A DNA stretch of 64,000 nucleotides, from the NCBI GenBank assembly GCA_002176905.1, contig MSYE01000111.1:1-64000 (forward strand), written 5' to 3'. This document shows, one piece after another, positions 17,473 to 26,094 of the stretch; positions within the stretch are counted from its first letter, which is position 1; each line of letters opens with the position of its first letter. The notes below the pieces were generated by a model, which was given only the letters and a program-made list of their open reading frames with translations, had not been told where the DNA came from and searched no databases. Both the position numbers and the translations under genes were made by a program. The DNA is from a bacterium F11. Its GTDB lineage: Bacteria > Elusimicrobiota > Elusimicrobia > F11.

Positions 17473-18831
17473 CTATCCCCCGCCGTAATATTTTAGAAGT
17501 TTCCAACTTAAAACGTTAAAAGCATCAAGAGTGACAACCAGGAAAACGAAGATATTGAAACACCGAATGAGATTGTAAGATTTTCCCCGGAAGGAGAATT
17601 TTTTCCCTTGCGCCAAAATAAGGATGCCCGCGGTTAAGGTAAACATATATGGAAGAAATAAGGAAAGAGAAAATCGGGGGCCAGGTGCAACGGGAACATA
17701 AAACGAAAAAAGAAGAAAATAGCCAAGAAAATAGGATGTTAAGAAGGCAAAAAGGGATTTTTGTTTTTTGAATTCGGATATGAGTTTTTTGCGATATATA
17801 AGAGCCAATATGATGAAGAAAAGAAGGTACCCTATCATATATTCAAAATATCCCGTTGAGAGCATGGCCACCAGAATCATTTCCAAAGCGCCAAATCCCA
17901 ATCGATGGCAAATCTGGCCGACGGAATGCGTTTTTAAATAATTGATGGGTCCAGGGAGATTCTCTTGGGGAATTTCTTTTATTTTTGGGTTGGTGTAGAG
18001 GCTCATGTAAGGTTTGGCCTGTCCCCAATTGTCATGCCACATGGCATGGGTGGAGTTTGCGTTATAGAAGTATTGCCCAAAGATCTTCTTGCTTGTGTGG
18101 AGGTAGGGGAACAGAATAATCAAAAAAGCAAATAAACTGAGGAGACCCACCAAGACGGGAGAAAAGGTTTTTGGATTTTTCAGGGCTGTTCGATTTTTGT
18201 GAATTTTGTGTTTGATTGTCAATGCGCCAGAGGCCAGGAGAAATCCGACGAAAATCAGAAATCCGGGCAGGATGGATCCCTTTGTTAGATGGGCAAAGCC
18301 ACCCACGACACCAGTTAACATTGCGTTTGAGAATGATGGGAACCGAAGGGTCTGGATCATTAAAATAAAAGCGAGGAAATTGAGAAAGTAGAAAAGAAGT
18401 TCACATTGAAAATAGGGGGCCTTAAAAATAAAGACAGTAAACGCAGATATGAGAATGAGATTAATCGAATCAAAGAGAGGGAAATGGCGTCTCAATAAGA
18501 GAAATACGAATCCCAAAAGGAAAAGGGATAAGACGATGTTAATGGTTTTGCCTGTTTGAAAGAAACCCTCTGGGTTTGTTTTCGAACTATAGAACACCGA
18601 CATGAGGACGGAGTATAATGGCATCTGGTTTCTGTTTCCCAAGGCCTGGTAACCAGTTTGCCTCATTTCGATGGCCTTGTGGAGATAAGAGGCTTGATCC
18701 CATTGTTGGGGATCTGTGTTCAGTGTTCGGGAATGTCGTTGTGCGCCCCAAATATAAAGGAAGACCACGACTCCCAGTGTTATCAATATGAGGGCGGTAG
18801 AAAGGCGGCGATCCAAAATCGGTTTTTTCAT
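17473..18831 (-). CDS. GT39-like membrane glycosyltransferase
   Basis: About 452 aa from ATG 18831; the frame is open to 18942, but that would overlap the divergent methyltransferase gene. Around ten hydrophobic helices are visible. The first periplasmic loop reads TDPQQWDQASYL, matching the acidic motif of PMT/ArnT-type GT-C enzymes, and is followed by a conserved-looking loop with MPLYS. It is linked to the transglutaminase-like gene downstream. Donor and acceptor cannot be deduced. Confidence 0.72.
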   Translation of the reverse strand: MKKPILDRRLSTALILITLGVVVFLYIWGAQRHSRTLNTDPQQWDQASYLHKAIEMRQTGYQALGNRNQMPLYSVLMSVFYSSKTNPEGFFQTGKTINIVLSLFLLGFVFLLLRRHFPLFDSINLILISAFTVFIFKAPYFQCELLFYFLNFLAFILMIQTLRFPSFSNAMLTGVVGGFAHLTKGSILPGFLIFVGFLLASGALTIKHKIHKNRTALKNPKTFSPVLVGLLSLFAFLIILFPYLHTSKKIFGQYFYNANSTHAMWHDNWGQAKPYMSLYTNPKIKEIPQENLPGPINYLKTHSVGQICHRLGFGALEMILVAMLSTGYFEYMIGYLLFFIILALIYRKKLISEFKKQKSLFAFLTSYFLGYFLLFSFYVPVAPGPRFSLSLFLPYMFTLTAGILILAQGKKFSFRGKSYNLIRCFNIFVFLVVTLDAFNVLSWKLLKYYGGG

Positions 18832-18919
18832 CGAATCAAAGCTATACAAAAGTAAAAGCAGATGCAATGATGCTACGGAGATTTGATAATCTTTGGGATC
18901 AGGAAAACCCTTTAATAAT

Positions 18920-19783
18920 ATGAGAATGCCCATTAAACTCAATCAATCGGGGTGGCCAACATGGTTGACCCGAATTTTTCCATCCGTTGCCGATCCGCGC
19001 AACTGTATTGGAAATAAAGGTCTGTCCCCATCGGAATTCTCGAATGCCATCTCCTCATTTAAGTTTGGAAGAACGTTCAAATCCACAGGCCAAGGGCGTC
19101 ATCAACTCACCGCTGATTATTTATCAAAAAAGAATTTTACCTCTCCTCCTGTGGTCCTTGATATCGGCGCTTCTGATGGGATCACCTCGGTTGATTTGAT
19201 CGATCGCCTCTCTTTTAAAAAATATTTTGTTACCGATCTTTATTGGGATGTGTCAATGATCCCCATCGGAGATAGTGCGTACTTCTATAATGGGACCGAA
19301 TGTATATTGATAGTTTCTGATCGGGTTGTGGTCTATGCGGATGACAAGGGCGCCATTTTTCCGTTTGGATGTCTGGCCAATAGAGCCATCTCAAGAAAAC
19401 CTGCTTTGGATGGGACGGAAATACATCTTTCTCTTGTCAATCCTTTGTTAAGAGAGAAAAAAGAAAGAAACGACAATATTGAAATTCATACATACGATGT
19501 TTTTCATCCCTGGCCTGAAGAAAAGGCGGACCTAATCTTAGCGGCCAATATCCTTAATAAGGGTTATTTTGACAGTACCGATCTTAGGCGAGCGTTGGAT
19601 AATATCTTTACGGCTCTTAAGGAAGGCGGTACTTTTGTGGTAGTTGATAATAGGGATACTGAGAATGCAACAATCTTTCAGCAAGGGCAGGAAACATTGA
19701 GGGTAGAAAAACAGATCAACAAAGGAACCGAGATCTGCGATTTGATTCTGGATTCTTATTCAGCTTCTCAACAGCCAATCTGA
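18920..19783 (+). CDS. SAM-dependent methyltransferase
   Basis: About 287 aa from ATG 18920 (frame open to a TTG at 18893). The class I SAM-binding loop VLDIGASDG is clear, with a second acidic strand (FVTDLYW), then PWPEEKADLILAANILNKGYF and LKEGGTFVVVDN, the usual motif IV and V positions. It stands alone, divergent from the GT39-like gene with about 90 bases between them. Substrate not apparent; small-molecule or lipid methylation are both possible. Confidence 0.78.
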   Translation: MRMPIKLNQSGWPTWLTRIFPSVADPRNCIGNKGLSPSEFSNAISSFKFGRTFKSTGQGRHQLTADYLSKKNFTSPPVVLDIGASDGITSVDLIDRLSFKKYFVTDLYWDVSMIPIGDSAYFYNGTECILIVSDRVVVYADDKGAIFPFGCLANRAISRKPALDGTEIHLSLVNPLLREKKERNDNIEIHTYDVFHPWPEEKADLILAANILNKGYFDSTDLRRALDNIFTALKEGGTFVVVDNRDTENATIFQQGQETLRVEKQINKGTEICDLILDSYSASQQPI

Positions 19784-19816
19784 TCACCAAACCATAACAA
19801 AGAAGCGCTTCCGTAT

Positions 19817-19888
19817 GCCGAGGGCCAGAATCGAACTGGCGACACCGCGCTTTTCAGGCGCGTGCTCTACCAACTGAGCTACCTCGGC
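19817..19888 (-). tRNA. tRNA-Phe (GAA)
   Basis: 72-base cloverleaf on the minus strand: acceptor GCCGAGG/CCTCGGC, D arm GCTC/GAGC, anticodon stem CGCGC/GCGCG with loop CTGAAAA (anticodon GAA), T arm GCCAG-TTCGATT-CTGGC. CCA is not encoded. Confidence 0.93.
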
Positions 19889-19890
19889 GA

Positions 19891-19913
19891 AAAATTTCCG
19901 AAGGAAATTTTTC
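19891..19913. repeat. Perfect inverted repeat abutting the tRNA-Phe 5' end
   Basis: AAAAATTTCC-GAA-GGAAATTTTT: a perfect 10-bp stem with a 3-base loop, two bases upstream of the tRNA-Phe 5' end. It could terminate transcription, but it sits before the tRNA in the direction of its transcription. Confidence 0.8.
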
Positions 19914-20009
19914 CCTCGGTTTTCGGTCACCGGTTCTCGAACTCGAAAAGAACTTAATCTTTAATTCGATCCAATGACTGAATCAATTTATTCAACATCA
20001 AACCGAGGG
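19914..20009. repeat. Long-range inverted repeat in the tRNA-Phe/tRNA-Asp spacer
   Basis: CCCTCGGTTT (19914-19923) and AAACCGAGGG (20000-20009) are perfect 10-base complements 76 bases apart, with smaller stems between. The spacer has no reading frame worth calling. Confidence 0.6.
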
Positions 20010-20041
20010 TGGTTGTTTTTACCGAAGGCAAAAAAAACCAC

Positions 20042-20115
20042 GGAGCGGACGGGATTTGAACCCGCGATCTCGGCCTTGACAGGGCCGCGTGTTAACCAAG
20101 CTACACCACCGCTCC
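20042..20115 (-). tRNA. tRNA-Asp (GUC)
   Basis: 74-base cloverleaf on the minus strand: acceptor GGAGCGG/CCGCTCC, anticodon stem CGGCC/GGCCG with loop CTGTCAA (anticodon GUC), T arm GCGGG-TTCAAAT-CCCGT. CCA is not encoded. Confidence 0.93.
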
Positions 20116-20119
20116 GGAA

Positions 20120-20139
20120 AATTTTGCTCATGCAAAATT
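20120..20139. repeat. Perfect inverted repeat next to the tRNA-Asp 5' end
   Basis: AATTTTGC-TCAT-GCAAAATT: a perfect 8-bp stem with a 4-base loop, four bases from the tRNA-Asp 5' end. It overlaps the outer edge of the larger inverted repeat at 20135-20249. Confidence 0.75.
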
Positions 20140-20249
20140 GGCATTAGCAAATGGCATTAGAAAATAGATCGAGGATTACCTATATTAAAGTATTGAAATG
20201 GGCAAAATTTTCCCCTCTATTTTCCAATGCCATTTGCTAATGCTAATTT
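20135..20249. repeat. 115-bp element with 33-bp terminal inverted repeats
   Basis: The left arm (20135-20167) and the reverse complement of the right arm (20217-20249) agree at 31 of 33 positions. Each arm contains GCATTAGCAAATGGCATT, so it also has an internal direct repeat. The 49-base centre has no coding potential. The shape fits a MITE- or REP-like non-autonomous element placed between tRNA-Asp and the ligase gene. No flanking target duplication is obvious. Confidence 0.7.
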
Positions 20250-20360
20250 CCAGCCCCCAATCCTACCAGAACACCGCATCCTTGACAATGGTCTAGCCGA
20301 TCCAAACCTTTTGTAAAGAAACTTTACCTCGATCCCCAAATTTTGTTACTTTTTGCACAC

Positions 20361-23300
20361 ATGACTTCACCTAACGAACCTCAAGCGATTTCGCTGCGAC
20401 ATCACATTGTTTATACTTGTTCCCGGCTTCTGGCCTATGGTTTGCCTTTCCTTTACTTTGTTGTTACCACATCCTTTTATTTAAAAACCTACGATTCAGC
20501 TCAAGTTAAGATCACCTTTACTCAGATTGGAACCTCTATTCTTCTTTTTATTTGGTTGGTTAAGATTTTGGTTGAGGGACGGTTTCCTTTTCGAAAAACC
20601 GATATGGTTTTTGTGGCCCCCTTCCTGGCCTTTCTCTGCTCGGGATTGGTGTCTTTTATTCATGGCCCTTTTAAAGCCTGGCCCTTAGAAGAGGCTCTTC
20701 GGCGCTTCTTCTATATTATTCTTGCTCTTATTACCATTGCTGAATTTCGATCAGAAGAACGAATGACCCGATTGTGGCGATGGCTCTTGGCGGCAGCCGC
20801 GGTATCCACTATATATGGCCTGATTCAATTTATAGATACACGTTATTTCAAGGGCGTTGCAGGAATTGACCCTTTCATTTGGCGGCAGGCTTTTGGTGTT
20901 CGTGTCTTCTCCACATTTGGAAACCCCAATTTTTATGGCAATTTTTTGGTCATTGTCACGCCTCTTATTATTTCCCTTATTTTAAAAGACAAAGGGTCAA
21001 TGATGCGTCCCTTTATTGTGGCCACCGTTACGTTGGGACTTATTTTTTGTGTGGACACGATGAAACTGAACCTCTTTGTCGGTTTTGATCCCTCCTTCAA
21101 GATTGTCATGAATGCGGCCATTCTCTTTTTGCTCTTTGCTTTTGTTTGGGCGTGTTTTGGGAAAGCAACCAAGGGGGGGAACTTGGCGATGCATCTCATT
21201 CTTTTTGCCCTTTTGTTTCTTAATCTTTATGCAACCGAAACCAAAGGCGCTTGGCTGGGATTTGTGGCGGCTGTTTCCATTACCATGTGGTTGATATTCG
21301 AATTTTTCCTTCACACAGAGGATCGTCTGCTTGAGGGTAAAAAATACACGGTTTTTATCGGTATATTAGTTGGCGCTTTTACCCTTCTCTTCGGATTTAT
21401 GATGAATGCTTTTGTCCTTCCCCTTTTCCGCGGTGAAGTCAAACAAGTTGGATTTTCCATCTTGACCATTCCCGTGGTAGGGGCGATGATCGTTGCTGTT
21501 ATTTTGATGATGTGGATTGTTAGAAAACCATGGAACATGAAGAAAATTATATATGGGTTTCTTGTGATTTTTATTATTGGCGTGGGAAGTCAAGTCTTAC
21601 AATTTGCCAAAACCCGATTGCAGTCTGTTAGTTTTCGTATTTTTACTTGGATAGCAACCTGGGAGATGGTCCAGACTGCTCCGCTATTGGGAAATGGAGT
21701 GGGTAGCTTCAAAGTGATTTATCCTGCCTTTCGTCGTCCTCAGATTATTGTTCTTGAGAGAAAATCCAATACCGAAACAGATCATGCTGAGGATGAATAC
21801 GTTGAGGTGTGGCAAGATGAAGGGATTATTGGTTTTGGGATTTTTCTCTGGTTGGTATTTACGGCTCTTTATTGTGGTATCAAACAACTGAGATGGTATT
21901 CCCGGATCAGGCCTCCGCCAGAAGCCCGAACAAAGAAAAAATGGTCTGAGATTGAAGCCGATCCTCGCTCTTATGAGGTATTGGGAATTTTGGGCGCTTA
22001 TGGAGGCGCTCTTATCCATTGGACGGTAGATGTCTCGATTCGTTTTGTCTCCTCCGGTATTTTCAGTGGACTTCTTCCTGGACTTCTTGTTGCTTATGCC
22101 CGAAATCATCAGAATCCGATTCGTATTGAAGCCCGTCTTTCCTATGACCGATGGATTCGTGCAGGCTTGGCTGCCATATGGACCCTCATCATTATCTTGT
22201 TGCGGATGGAATTGGTCCCTCAATCACTCATTAGAGGAGGGGACACAACAGATGGACAGATCAAATTTTTTGCTCTTTTGGCGGGCATCGGTATTTTTAT
22301 CTTAATCGAATTTTTGGAGTGGGGACTTCATCCCGAAAAGGAAGTCTCTTTGGTAGAACAATATCCTCTTGGCTCTCCCCGATTTATATACCTGCGTTTT
22401 GCGGGTATTCTCCTGTTGTGTGTTCCTTTTGTGAAAGGCCTCCATGCCTTTGGAAATTTTTTCCAAGGGGATGTTCATCACAATCTGGCCATTTTCTTTT
22501 CCAAACAATCCATCTGGAGAAAGGAGCTTGTTTTTCAGAGTAAACTTCAAAAGTTACCTCCCGATATAAGAGAAAAATATCAGGCGTATGGTGGGGCATT
22601 GGAGCATTACCGTGAGGTGATAAAAAAGAATCCTGGATTCCCAATGGCCCGGTATTTTACTGGGAATGTTTACAATGACTGGGGAAGTCAGGTTTTTTCT
22701 AGGGCCGTAGCCCAGCGGAAAAAGGATCCCAACGAAGCCGAGAGGCTTCGTCAAAAGGCGTTGGAAAAATGGAATATGGCGGAGGAAGCCTATAACGGAA
22801 CCAAATCGTTGGGTCCAAATTATGTGCAGGTGCATCACCAAATGGGTCTTCTCAATACAAAGAGGATGCAACAGGCCCAACAATGGGGGGATCAGGAAGG
22901 CGTGGTGAAATACAGGGAGGCGGCTTTAAAGAATTTTTATCTTTACCGAATGTTGGATCCTGTTTTTCCACCCAATTATCATCGCATCATGGAGCTTCTT
23001 GTTGCCAAAAAGGAATTTGAAGAAGCCGAAAAACTATATAAAGAGGCCATCTATTATAACGATGTTGTTGCCCGGCAGATTTATAAGGTTGGTTACCCTT
23101 ATCGAATTTCAGAGTTGGCGGTGAGCTTGGGACGGATTTTGTTCACGCATGCGACCCATATAAAATCCAATCCATTTAACCCGCCTCTGCCTCAAATCGA
23201 GGAAGCCTTAACGTACTTTCAGCTTGCTATTGATCAGAACCCAAAAAATGTTGATGCTTTCAAAGGAAAAGCGAGACTTTTGCTTTCAATGGGTCGAGAA

Positions 23301-23387
23301 TCTGAAGCGCAATATTACCTTAACGAGGCGCACAAATTGGCTCCCAATGATCCTGAGCTAAGGGTGAAACGTCCCGCCACCCAATGA
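20361..23387 (+). CDS. O-antigen ligase-like membrane protein with C-terminal TPR domain (first copy)
   Basis: About 1008 aa from ATG 20361 (frame open to a TTG at 20343). Some twelve hydrophobic helices cover the first ~700 residues with Wzy/WaaL-family features: STFGNPNFYGN, a large loop with LLGNGVGSFKVIYPAF, and HAEDEYVEVWQDEGIIG, where the His and Glu/Gly pattern matches the ligase active loop. The last ~270 residues are soluble TPR-like helices. Relatives attach O-antigen to lipid A core or glycans to proteins at the periplasmic face. It is followed 10 bases later by a paralogue with the same architecture. Large insertions between helices are unusual for WaaL. Confidence 0.82.
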   Translation: MTSPNEPQAISLRHHIVYTCSRLLAYGLPFLYFVVTTSFYLKTYDSAQVKITFTQIGTSILLFIWLVKILVEGRFPFRKTDMVFVAPFLAFLCSGLVSFIHGPFKAWPLEEALRRFFYIILALITIAEFRSEERMTRLWRWLLAAAAVSTIYGLIQFIDTRYFKGVAGIDPFIWRQAFGVRVFSTFGNPNFYGNFLVIVTPLIISLILKDKGSMMRPFIVATVTLGLIFCVDTMKLNLFVGFDPSFKIVMNAAILFLLFAFVWACFGKATKGGNLAMHLILFALLFLNLYATETKGAWLGFVAAVSITMWLIFEFFLHTEDRLLEGKKYTVFIGILVGAFTLLFGFMMNAFVLPLFRGEVKQVGFSILTIPVVGAMIVAVILMMWIVRKPWNMKKIIYGFLVIFIIGVGSQVLQFAKTRLQSVSFRIFTWIATWEMVQTAPLLGNGVGSFKVIYPAFRRPQIIVLERKSNTETDHAEDEYVEVWQDEGIIGFGIFLWLVFTALYCGIKQLRWYSRIRPPPEARTKKKWSEIEADPRSYEVLGILGAYGGALIHWTVDVSIRFVSSGIFSGLLPGLLVAYARNHQNPIRIEARLSYDRWIRAGLAAIWTLIIILLRMELVPQSLIRGGDTTDGQIKFFALLAGIGIFILIEFLEWGLHPEKEVSLVEQYPLGSPRFIYLRFAGILLLCVPFVKGLHAFGNFFQGDVHHNLAIFFSKQSIWRKELVFQSKLQKLPPDIREKYQAYGGALEHYREVIKKNPGFPMARYFTGNVYNDWGSQVFSRAVAQRKKDPNEAERLRQKALEKWNMAEEAYNGTKSLGPNYVQVHHQMGLLNTKRMQQAQQWGDQEGVVKYREAALKNFYLYRMLDPVFPPNYHRIMELLVAKKEFEEAEKLYKEAIYYNDVVARQIYKVGYPYRISELAVSLGRILFTHATHIKSNPFNPPLPQIEEALTYFQLAIDQNPKNVDAFKGKARLLLSMGRESEAQYYLNEAHKLAPNDPELRVKRPATQ

Positions 23388-23397
23388 ACCGCGGTTC

Positions 23398-26034
23398 ATG
23401 AGTAAGAAACGGGATCACGGTCACGATAAAGGGAACAGCTCTGCTGCTTCTGGTTTTTCCCAGCGTTTGGCTCTGTGGAATATTGCCGTTCTTCAGTTTG
23501 TTTGCCCGATTCTGTTTTTTACCAACCTGACACGCAATCCTTATTACACCCAAATCGCTCTCCTCAATATCTCCATTTCACTCTGCGCCCTTATTTGGGT
23601 TTATCAAACCTGGCGCTCCGGAATATGGCGATGGCCCCGGGTTTCGTTCGAAGCGCCACTGCTTATTTTTCTGATCGTGGGTTTGTTGGCCACGGGTATA
23701 TCGTGGTGGGCCCATGAGTATGTTCGTTTTGGGATTGTCTATGAGGGGATTCGGATTTGGGTGTTTACTCTTACGAATTGTTGCATCGCTTTTTATTTGC
23801 CTTTCTTCTTTACAAAGAAGCTAGATGAAAGTACTCCTCAACTTTCGATTTGGGCGGATATTGTTTTTTGCGTAATTTGGGGGTTTATGTGGTTTGGTTT
23901 TCATACCATGAAAAATCCCAATCCCAATGATCTTATTTGGGATCCTTATGGAGCCTTCCTCTGGGTGCTGGCCATACTCTATGCGGTTTTGCGAATTAAG
24001 GATGGTCATACTCTTCGTGTTTACCATGTCATTTTTTCGGTTGCCATGATCGCAGGGGGATATGGGCTTCTTCAATACATGGGACGAGATATTATCTGGA
24101 GCAGTCCTGTCCAGCCTTATGGGGGAAGACCCGTTTCCTCTTTTGGAAATCCCAATTTTATGTCCTCCTATTTATTAATGGTTTGTCCCATTGCCACGGT
24201 GTTTGGATTTCGTTCCCAAGGAAAACAGGCTTGGGGTTATTTTTTGGTTGCGGTCATTTGCGTGGCTTCGGCATTGGGAACATTAACCCGTTCAACTTAT
24301 GTTGGGCTTTTGGCTGCCTATCTTTTTTTGGGTTTCATTCTTTATAAAAAGGAGCATTTGCGTTATGTCAAATGGGCGGGTATTGCCCTCGGATGTATTT
24401 TCCTTCTTATTTTGATTTTCCCGGCCACACCGGTTAAGAGTGTTCAGTCCCCTTTGGCCCGTTTTCAGGAAGTGTTTGAAGCCATTCAGAGCGGGAAACC
24501 TTATGCCCCGTGGCATCAACGTATACTCATATGGTCATCGGCTTGGGATATGGTCCAGGAAAGGCCTCTCTTCGGAAAAGGGTGGGGATGTTTTGAATTG
24601 TTTTATCCCTTTTACCAAGGCCAATATATGTTAACCGAGCTTTTTGCTCGATTTCGGACCCATGCCAATAATGCGCACAATATTCTTCTGGAGGTTTGGG
24701 CCCAAGTGGGTTTTATCGGAACGGGTCTGGCCATTTTGCTGATGACCAACCTTTTTTGGGGCGGATGGATTATTTTCCGATCCAAAAAAGAAGGGCTCAG
24801 TCGGTTTTTGGTTGGTGCTCTCTTGGCCGGTTTTGTGGGAATGATGGTGGATAACTTTTTTGGAAACGTCTCTATCTTTTTTGCGGTTCCGGCTTTCCTT
24901 TTTTGGTGGAACATGGGGGCACTTTACAAAGAAGCCGATCAGATTGTGATTCAAGAGAAGCCTGTTTCACCTGGTTTGGGGCGAGGATTGCTTTTTATTT
25001 TTGGGGTGTTTTGTCTCTTGGTTATGGGCTATTTCGTCAAACGATGGAATCAGGAGGTTTATTATTTTAAGGGCTTTAAGGCATCCAAAGCAGGTCAGGT
25101 TGAAGTCTCTTATAAAAATCTCGAAAAAGCTTTCGGTTGGTTTGAAGGAGAAGTCAATTCCAATTATGAGCTTGGCAACAGCTATTCACGATTTGCCAAA
25201 GTCATGTTGGATAAAAAATATAAGGATCAGGCCAGACGGTTTCAAGAAAAAGCCGGGGATGCTTATTATGCCGCGATAAAAGCCAATCCCGGATATGATG
25301 AGGTCTATTTTAATTTGGGGATTATCCATTCCCAGTTGGGAGAAAAAGATAAAGCCATTGAATATCTTGAAATGGCGTTGTTTATGAATCCGCTCCTGAA
25401 AGATGCCTATACGTCGTTGGCAAATCTTTATTTGTCGAAAAAAGATTATGCAACGGTCGCAGGGTTATTTGAGAAAGCTGTTCTGACATTTTCCAAGGAT
25501 GAAGAATTGTGGATCAATTTGGGTTTTGTATACACACGGCTAAACGAAGAAAAGCAGGGCGAAGAACTCAAAGAAAAAGCTTATCGCGCTTTTCGAGAAG
25601 CCTATCGATTGAATCCACAGTTTAAACAGGCTTATAGCAATCTGAGTCTTATATCCAAAGATTTGGGTCGCTCCGAACCTTTGCTAGAGGTTCCCTTGAT
25701 AACGGAGCGGATGAAGAGCAGTCTTAAACAACGTGACTATGCTTCTGCTTATGACCAAACAAAAAAACTTGTTGCGTTGTTGCCTGACTATGCTGATGCC
25801 CATCTCTCTCATGGGAACATCCTGTTTTATTTGGAACGAAACGAGGAGGCCATTGAGGAGATTAAAACGGCCATAAAGTTGAAGCCTGGATTGGTAGACG
25901 CCCATATGAATTTGGGGAAAATTTACATAAAACTTAAAAAATTTGATTTGGCCAGAAGGCACTTCTCAGATGTTTTGAAATATGATCGGAAAAATGCCGC
26001 TGCCAAAGCGGCCCTGGCTTCCCTTCCAGAGTAG
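23398..26034 (+). CDS. O-antigen ligase-like membrane protein with TPR domain (second copy)
   Basis: 878 aa from ATG 23398. It has the same plan as the preceding gene: about twelve helices, SSFGNPNFMSS, LFGKGWGCFELFYPFY, and the ligase signature HANNAHNILLEVWAQVGFIG. A long TPR array (about residues 560-878) follows, with clear 34-residue repeats such as YDEVYFNLGIIHSQLGEKDK. The pair is a diverged tandem duplication. Different acceptors or cooperation in one polymerase/ligase complex would explain keeping both; that is inference. Confidence 0.84.
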   Translation: MSKKRDHGHDKGNSSAASGFSQRLALWNIAVLQFVCPILFFTNLTRNPYYTQIALLNISISLCALIWVYQTWRSGIWRWPRVSFEAPLLIFLIVGLLATGISWWAHEYVRFGIVYEGIRIWVFTLTNCCIAFYLPFFFTKKLDESTPQLSIWADIVFCVIWGFMWFGFHTMKNPNPNDLIWDPYGAFLWVLAILYAVLRIKDGHTLRVYHVIFSVAMIAGGYGLLQYMGRDIIWSSPVQPYGGRPVSSFGNPNFMSSYLLMVCPIATVFGFRSQGKQAWGYFLVAVICVASALGTLTRSTYVGLLAAYLFLGFILYKKEHLRYVKWAGIALGCIFLLILIFPATPVKSVQSPLARFQEVFEAIQSGKPYAPWHQRILIWSSAWDMVQERPLFGKGWGCFELFYPFYQGQYMLTELFARFRTHANNAHNILLEVWAQVGFIGTGLAILLMTNLFWGGWIIFRSKKEGLSRFLVGALLAGFVGMMVDNFFGNVSIFFAVPAFLFWWNMGALYKEADQIVIQEKPVSPGLGRGLLFIFGVFCLLVMGYFVKRWNQEVYYFKGFKASKAGQVEVSYKNLEKAFGWFEGEVNSNYELGNSYSRFAKVMLDKKYKDQARRFQEKAGDAYYAAIKANPGYDEVYFNLGIIHSQLGEKDKAIEYLEMALFMNPLLKDAYTSLANLYLSKKDYATVAGLFEKAVLTFSKDEELWINLGFVYTRLNEEKQGEELKEKAYRAFREAYRLNPQFKQAYSNLSLISKDLGRSEPLLEVPLITERMKSSLKQRDYASAYDQTKKLVALLPDYADAHLSHGNILFYLERNEEAIEEIKTAIKLKPGLVDAHMNLGKIYIKLKKFDLARRHFSDVLKYDRKNAAAKAALASLPE

Positions 26035-26051
26035 CCCCTCCTGTTTCTGTG

Positions 26052-26060
26052 TGATACAAT
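26052..26060 (+). promoter_or_regulatory. Extended -10 promoter upstream of yebC
   Basis: TG-A-TACAAT, an extended -10 element, 35 bases before the yebC ATG. No good -35 is visible at the usual spacing, which is acceptable for extended -10 promoters. It probably starts the yebC-ruvCAB run. Confidence 0.45.
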
Positions 26061-26094
26061 AAAGGTTTATCCCTATTATCTTCGAGGAGTATAT

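Noticed and set aside
20282..20327. Promoter with TTGACA and a GTAAAG-AAA-CTTTAC operator before the first ligase gene
   Set aside because: The -35 is perfect, but no acceptable -10 lies at the right distance, and the 6-bp palindrome could be chance.
21684..22223. 179-codon minus-strand frame inside the first ligase-TPR gene
   Set aside because: Low-complexity antisense of membrane-helix codons, with no ribosome site and no recognisable domain.
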